Positions 60,550 to 64,000 of a stretch of DNA of 64,000 nt are shown piece by piece. Under the pieces are notes generated by a model. The model saw nothing but the letters and a program-made list of their open reading frames with translations. It searched no databases and was not told the DNA's origin. How positions within the stretch are numbered: the stretch's first letter is position 1; the number at the start of each line of letters is the position of its first letter. The DNA comes from Zygnema cylindricum (taxonomy: Eukaryota > Streptophyta > Zygnematophyceae > Zygnematales > Zygnemataceae). The translations under genes and the position numbers were made by a program. The stretch is from positions 173,042 to 237,041 of the forward strand of contig JBBHKE010000413.1 of assembly GCA_037447655.1 (NCBI GenBank), written 5' to 3'.

Positions 60550-61058
60550 CTTAGCCGCAAAATTGAAATTTAGTCATCTAAGCGTTACATTGAACTTAGA
60601 CCCAAATTGAAACGAAACCTCGTTAAACTGAAGTACTATAAGTCTCGTACAAAAATATGAAAACACACGAAATGAAATAAACTTTGTACACTATAATATA
60701 ACGAACCGACGTAAAAATATCAATTGAAATTAAATGAAAGAAATGCGCGTCGTCATGCGCGACGAAATCGAGCCACACTATTTAACAATCAACATTCTTA
60801 CATTGACAACGAAATTTGAGTCGTAGATAGTGTGGCTCGATTACGTCGCGTGTGACGACGCGCGTTTCTTTCATTTAATTTCAATTGATATTTTTTCGTC
60901 AGTTCGTTATATTATAGTGTACAAAGTTTATTTCATTTCGTGCGTTTTAAAATTTCCGTACAATACTTACATTACTTCAGTTTAACAAGGTTTCGTTTCC
61001 ATTTGCGTATAAGTTCAATGTAACGTATAGACGACTAAATGTCAATTTTGCAGCTAAG
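60550..61058. mobile_element. foldback element
   Basis: Two arms of about 230 bases in inverted orientation around a spacer of about 45 bases. The outer ends are CTTAGCCGCAAAATTGA and its counterpart; the innermost pair is ATCGAGCCACACTAT. The arms differ at scattered sites, so it is not a recent assembly palindrome. Confidence 0.85.
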
Positions 61059-61920
61059 GGTGAACCTCCGTCAGGCGAAAAGTGGGGTTGTTTATTGGGA
61101 AATATGCATTTCCGTACAAATCTAGTTCATTGTCGTACAAGGCCGTACTGTTTGTTTTTTTTTTTTTCAAAACATGATTACTAGAGATTCGTCAAGATTC
61201 TCCAAACTTTTGGGCGATAACATCGACCGTCCGATTATGATTTTTCGAAGCAAAAGGTCACTTCGTCCGGTAAATGGCTAGTGTCCTCAGGGAGGACACT
61301 AGCCATTTACCGGACGTATAAAACGTTTACGCGTCGAAATGTCACGTACGAGCCACGCACCTTTGGACATATGCCACGCGCCTTCAGACAGGCGGGAATC
61401 AGATACGACGATAACCACCAAAAAAAGGTTTGTTGAAGAATGTGCTGTGACGCCTCCACCACCATCCATCGTCAACCGGAATTTGTTGCGCTTACTGTCT
61501 TCAAAGTTCCGATTTGGTTACGACAAAACAGGAACGTAGAAATTGTACACCTCTGGTACAACGACAAAACACGAACGTACAAAATGTACATTCGCGTATT
61601 TTATTTTGCGGCTGGTTGTACGAATTCGATTTTAGACATTTTGCTTTTGGAATCTTTGACGACGCTCGCCGTCAGAACAGGAATCTACGTGCATCCAATT
61701 GAAATAAATCACGTACGCGATAGATTCCATTGCTGACACAACTTGATGTAGAAGTGAACGAAATATTAGTGCCAGTAAACCTATCTGTAACACTACTGTC
61801 GGCGCCTGATGGAGAAGTGGCCTGACACAAAAAATTTATGGTACGAATATTTACGGAAATGTACGAAAACGTACGGCGTACAGTAACGAGCCCCACTTTT
61901 CGTCTAATGGAATGTTACCC
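61058..61920. mobile_element. TTA-type inverted-repeat element G1
   Basis: Left end GGGTGAACCTCCGTCAGGCG then AAAAGTGGGG; right end inverted GGGTAACATTCCATTAGACG then AAAAGTGGGG. Followed by TTA. The ends and TTA suggest a PIF/Harbinger-type non-autonomous element. Contains the hairpin at 61264-61316. Confidence 0.75.
61264..61316. repeat. perfect 25-bp hairpin with 3-base loop
   Basis: Arm 61264-61288 (CGTCCGGTAAATGGCTAGTG then TCCTC) is exactly complementary to 61292-61316; the loop is AGG. Located inside element G1. Confidence 0.97.
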
Positions 61921-61923
61921 TTA

Positions 61924-62758
61924 GGGTAGACTTCCATTAGCGAAAAAGTGGGGTTTTTTACTGAAGGCCGTACCGTTTCGTACAAGTTCGTACATTTTTT
62001 TTTTTCGACGAAAACAAAATTACAGAACATCGTCCAAGGTTGTAGGCGTAAATTAGGACCGTCGGATTTTATTACACTTTTTATCCATGACGCCACGTCA
62101 CCAACCCTTACAGTTTGTTAAGACCGTGCCCAGGGAGGACAGTTCTCGAATGCAGAACGTGTAAAAATGGGCCGCGTGGAAAAGGAAAAAAACATCCACG
62201 ATGGGCGCGCGCATATGTGCGTACACGTCACAAGGGCCATGTGCCTTCCGCCAGGGTGGCTGCGAATCCGCCGAAATTATCTCGTCACGCTCCCACCATC
62301 AAAGTTTGCCGCCGCCTTTTTGTCGTTGCGTTTTGAAATTGTGGGTAGTACATTTAATGCGCTCTGTACGAGTCATTAATTACCTCCGCTGGTACAGATA
62401 TTGTCTCCGCTGGTGCATATATTGCATTCTGACATATATTGCATTCTGACATGTGTTGCATTCTGACATATATTGCATTCTGACATGTATTGCATTCTGA
62501 CATATATTGCATTCTGACATATATTGCATTCTGACATATATTGCATTTTGACATATATTGCATTCTGACATATATTGCATTTTGACAGTGCGTTCGAAGA
62601 TTCTTTCAAGATTTTACGCATCGAATATTAACTTACGTGTTACCAACCAGAATAAGCCACGCAAATAAAAAGTGATCTACAGACGCAACCTAATGGAAGG
62701 CACGCCCTTCAGTAATATTTTCCGTACAATTACTGAGACGAATAATGGAAGTCCACCC
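61924..62758. mobile_element. TTA-flanked inverted-repeat element G2
   Basis: GGGTAGACTTCCATTAGCG to inverted GGGTGGACTTCCATTATTCG, with TTA on both sides (61921-61923, 62759-62761). It shares end sequences and GAGGACAG words with G1. A 17-bp tandem repeat lies inside. Confidence 0.82.
62416..62586. repeat. 17-bp tandem repeat
   Basis: Ten units of ATATATTGCATTCTGAC inside G2; the open frames here on the minus strand (CQNAIYV...) are only this repeat. Confidence 0.95.
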
Positions 62759-62761
62759 TTA

Positions 62762-63575
62762 GGGTTAAGTTCCATTACGTGAAAAATGAGGTTGTTTACT
62801 GCATGTCGTTTTGCTTCGTACAGTGCCGTACCAATTATTTTTTTGTCTGAAAAAAGGCTAAAAAATGACTGATTTGATTCTCCAAGATTATGGGCGTAAA
62901 CCTCGACCGTCAGATGCAGAATCGGATACGCTATCGGTCGAACTTTTCAGTTTGCAACAAGTGACCTTGAAGGAGGTCAATTTTCAGAGCCTGAACGTAT
63001 ACCATTGCGCCTCGTGGAAATTTGAAAAAATATCCAAGATGAACGCGAGATCGGGTGCATACACGTGGCATAGGTCATGTGGCTTACGCCAACGTGGATT
63101 GCGAGGCCGCGGGAAGCCGCGAGAAAATCTTTGACGGTGGATATTTTTTCACACTCTTGCCATCCACTAACCATTCTGACACTTCCGTACGTTTTTACAA
63201 ATATTAAGTCCCGTCCCTCCGTACAGATTTGATTCAATAAGTCGTACGAGTCACTTTGTACCTCCGGTGGTACAGATATTGCGTAAATGACTAAATGTGC
63301 TTTTTCTTTTTTTTTACCTCCTTTGTACTTTGATGGTTTTTCCATCGTACTTTTTGTAATAAAGTTTTTGTCACCTTGCTGTCAAAGGTTCTATGTAGAT
63401 TCGCACGATTTGAAAAGTTTCTTACGTGGAACCAATCACAACGTGCCACGTAAAAGTCGGTTTACTAAAAGTCGGTTACTGACCCGACACAATGGAACGA
63501 AGGCTTCAGTAAACGTATATTCGTATACCTATAATTAAATATACGTTTCTGACACCGCATAATGGAGCCAGGGCC
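62762..63575. mobile_element. TTA-type inverted-repeat element G3
   Basis: Begins GGGTTAAGTTCCATTACGTG directly after the TTA shared with G2. The interior follows G2 (TTCTCCAAGATTATGGGCGT, CCACGTGG-like words). The probable right end is ATAATGGAGCCAGGGCC followed by TAA. Confidence 0.68.
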
Positions 63576-64000
63576 TAAAACAATTAAAATCTTGTCGGCG
63601 CCTGCCACGTGTACTTACTTTTAAACCTAATGTGCCGAAAAAGACAAAAATCTAAAACCCTAACCCGTCTCACAGAGAAGCGACCTTTGTTACATCTTCC
63701 GTACGAGTGTACGACATGAAGAAACAAATTCCGGAATTGTACGGACCAACCATTTTCTTCCCAGTTTTCGTACTTTACCATCGTACTTTATTATCGCACT
63801 GTATTAAATAAAAATACATAAATACATATTTTCGACGCCCTTTTTCTTTATCTTCGTTCTCATTCCAGAGTCTCCTCTCTGTCTTTTTGCAAAAAGACAA
63901 AAAAAAAAAACCAATTAAAAAAAAAAAAAAAAAAAAAATGGAATCTCAAAAATAAGAATTATTAAAAAACATTGAGTTTTTTTTTTTTTTTTAGTTTTTT
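63576..64000. other. AT-rich end of window, no feature
   Basis: Several CGTAC motifs, then A and T homopolymers from about 63899. Nothing else is supported. Confidence 0.5.

Noticed and set aside
62354-62621. Cys/Gln/Asn/Met repeat proteins on the minus strand
   Set aside because: Pure translation of the 17-bp tandem repeat in three frames (17 is not a multiple of 3, so all frames stay open).

Overview
The window reads as nuclear DNA of a land plant, or at least a streptophyte, with a large repeat-rich genome. The evidence is a spliced ten-exon gene for a plastid-type aspartyl aminopeptidase, many Ty1/copia retrotransposons of plant type, short inverted-repeat elements (MITEs), LINE remnants and long purine/pyrimidine microsatellites. 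I cannot name the species. There are no bacterial operons and no CRISPR array.

Layout. (1) 1-11758: one AT-rich satellite array with a 40-bp unit. (2) 11759-35149: a nest of copia elements. A minus-strand element E keeps only its 3' LTR and the end of RNase H. It is interrupted by D; D holds C, C holds B and B holds A. A (16246-22601, target duplication ATGTT) and B (14737-26851, target duplication AAAAA) have both LTRs. All pol genes carry stops and frameshifts. (3) 35150-43190: a G-rich 10-bp minisatellite in two blocks, a solo LTR with duplication GCGGG, a 5'-truncated LINE, another LTR remnant, MITEs and a 106-base assembly gap. (4) 43589-54039, minus strand: the only gene I consider intact, an M18 aspartyl aminopeptidase of the chloroplast DAP2 type. 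Its ten exons join without a break into 594 codons plus stop. Its introns are full of simple repeats; intron 2 also holds a 247-bp TG...CA element carrying a tRNA-like Pol III gene. (5) 54590-56330: two LINE remnants in opposite orientation. (6) 56444-63575: MITEs and inverted-repeat elements, a second well-supported solo LTR, a 49-bp tandem array, a large foldback and three TTA-flanked elements lying end to end.

How it fits together: apart from the peptidase, essentially everything is repeat. The order of insertion can be read from what interrupts what: A is younger than B, B younger than C, D younger than E; LTR J sits inside MITE K, and one MITE sits inside an LTR of D. The items most worth following are the tRNA-bearing TG...CA element, the finding that five LTR families carry the Gag start codon 26 to 60 bp inside their end, and the perfect 53-base hairpin at 61264-61316.
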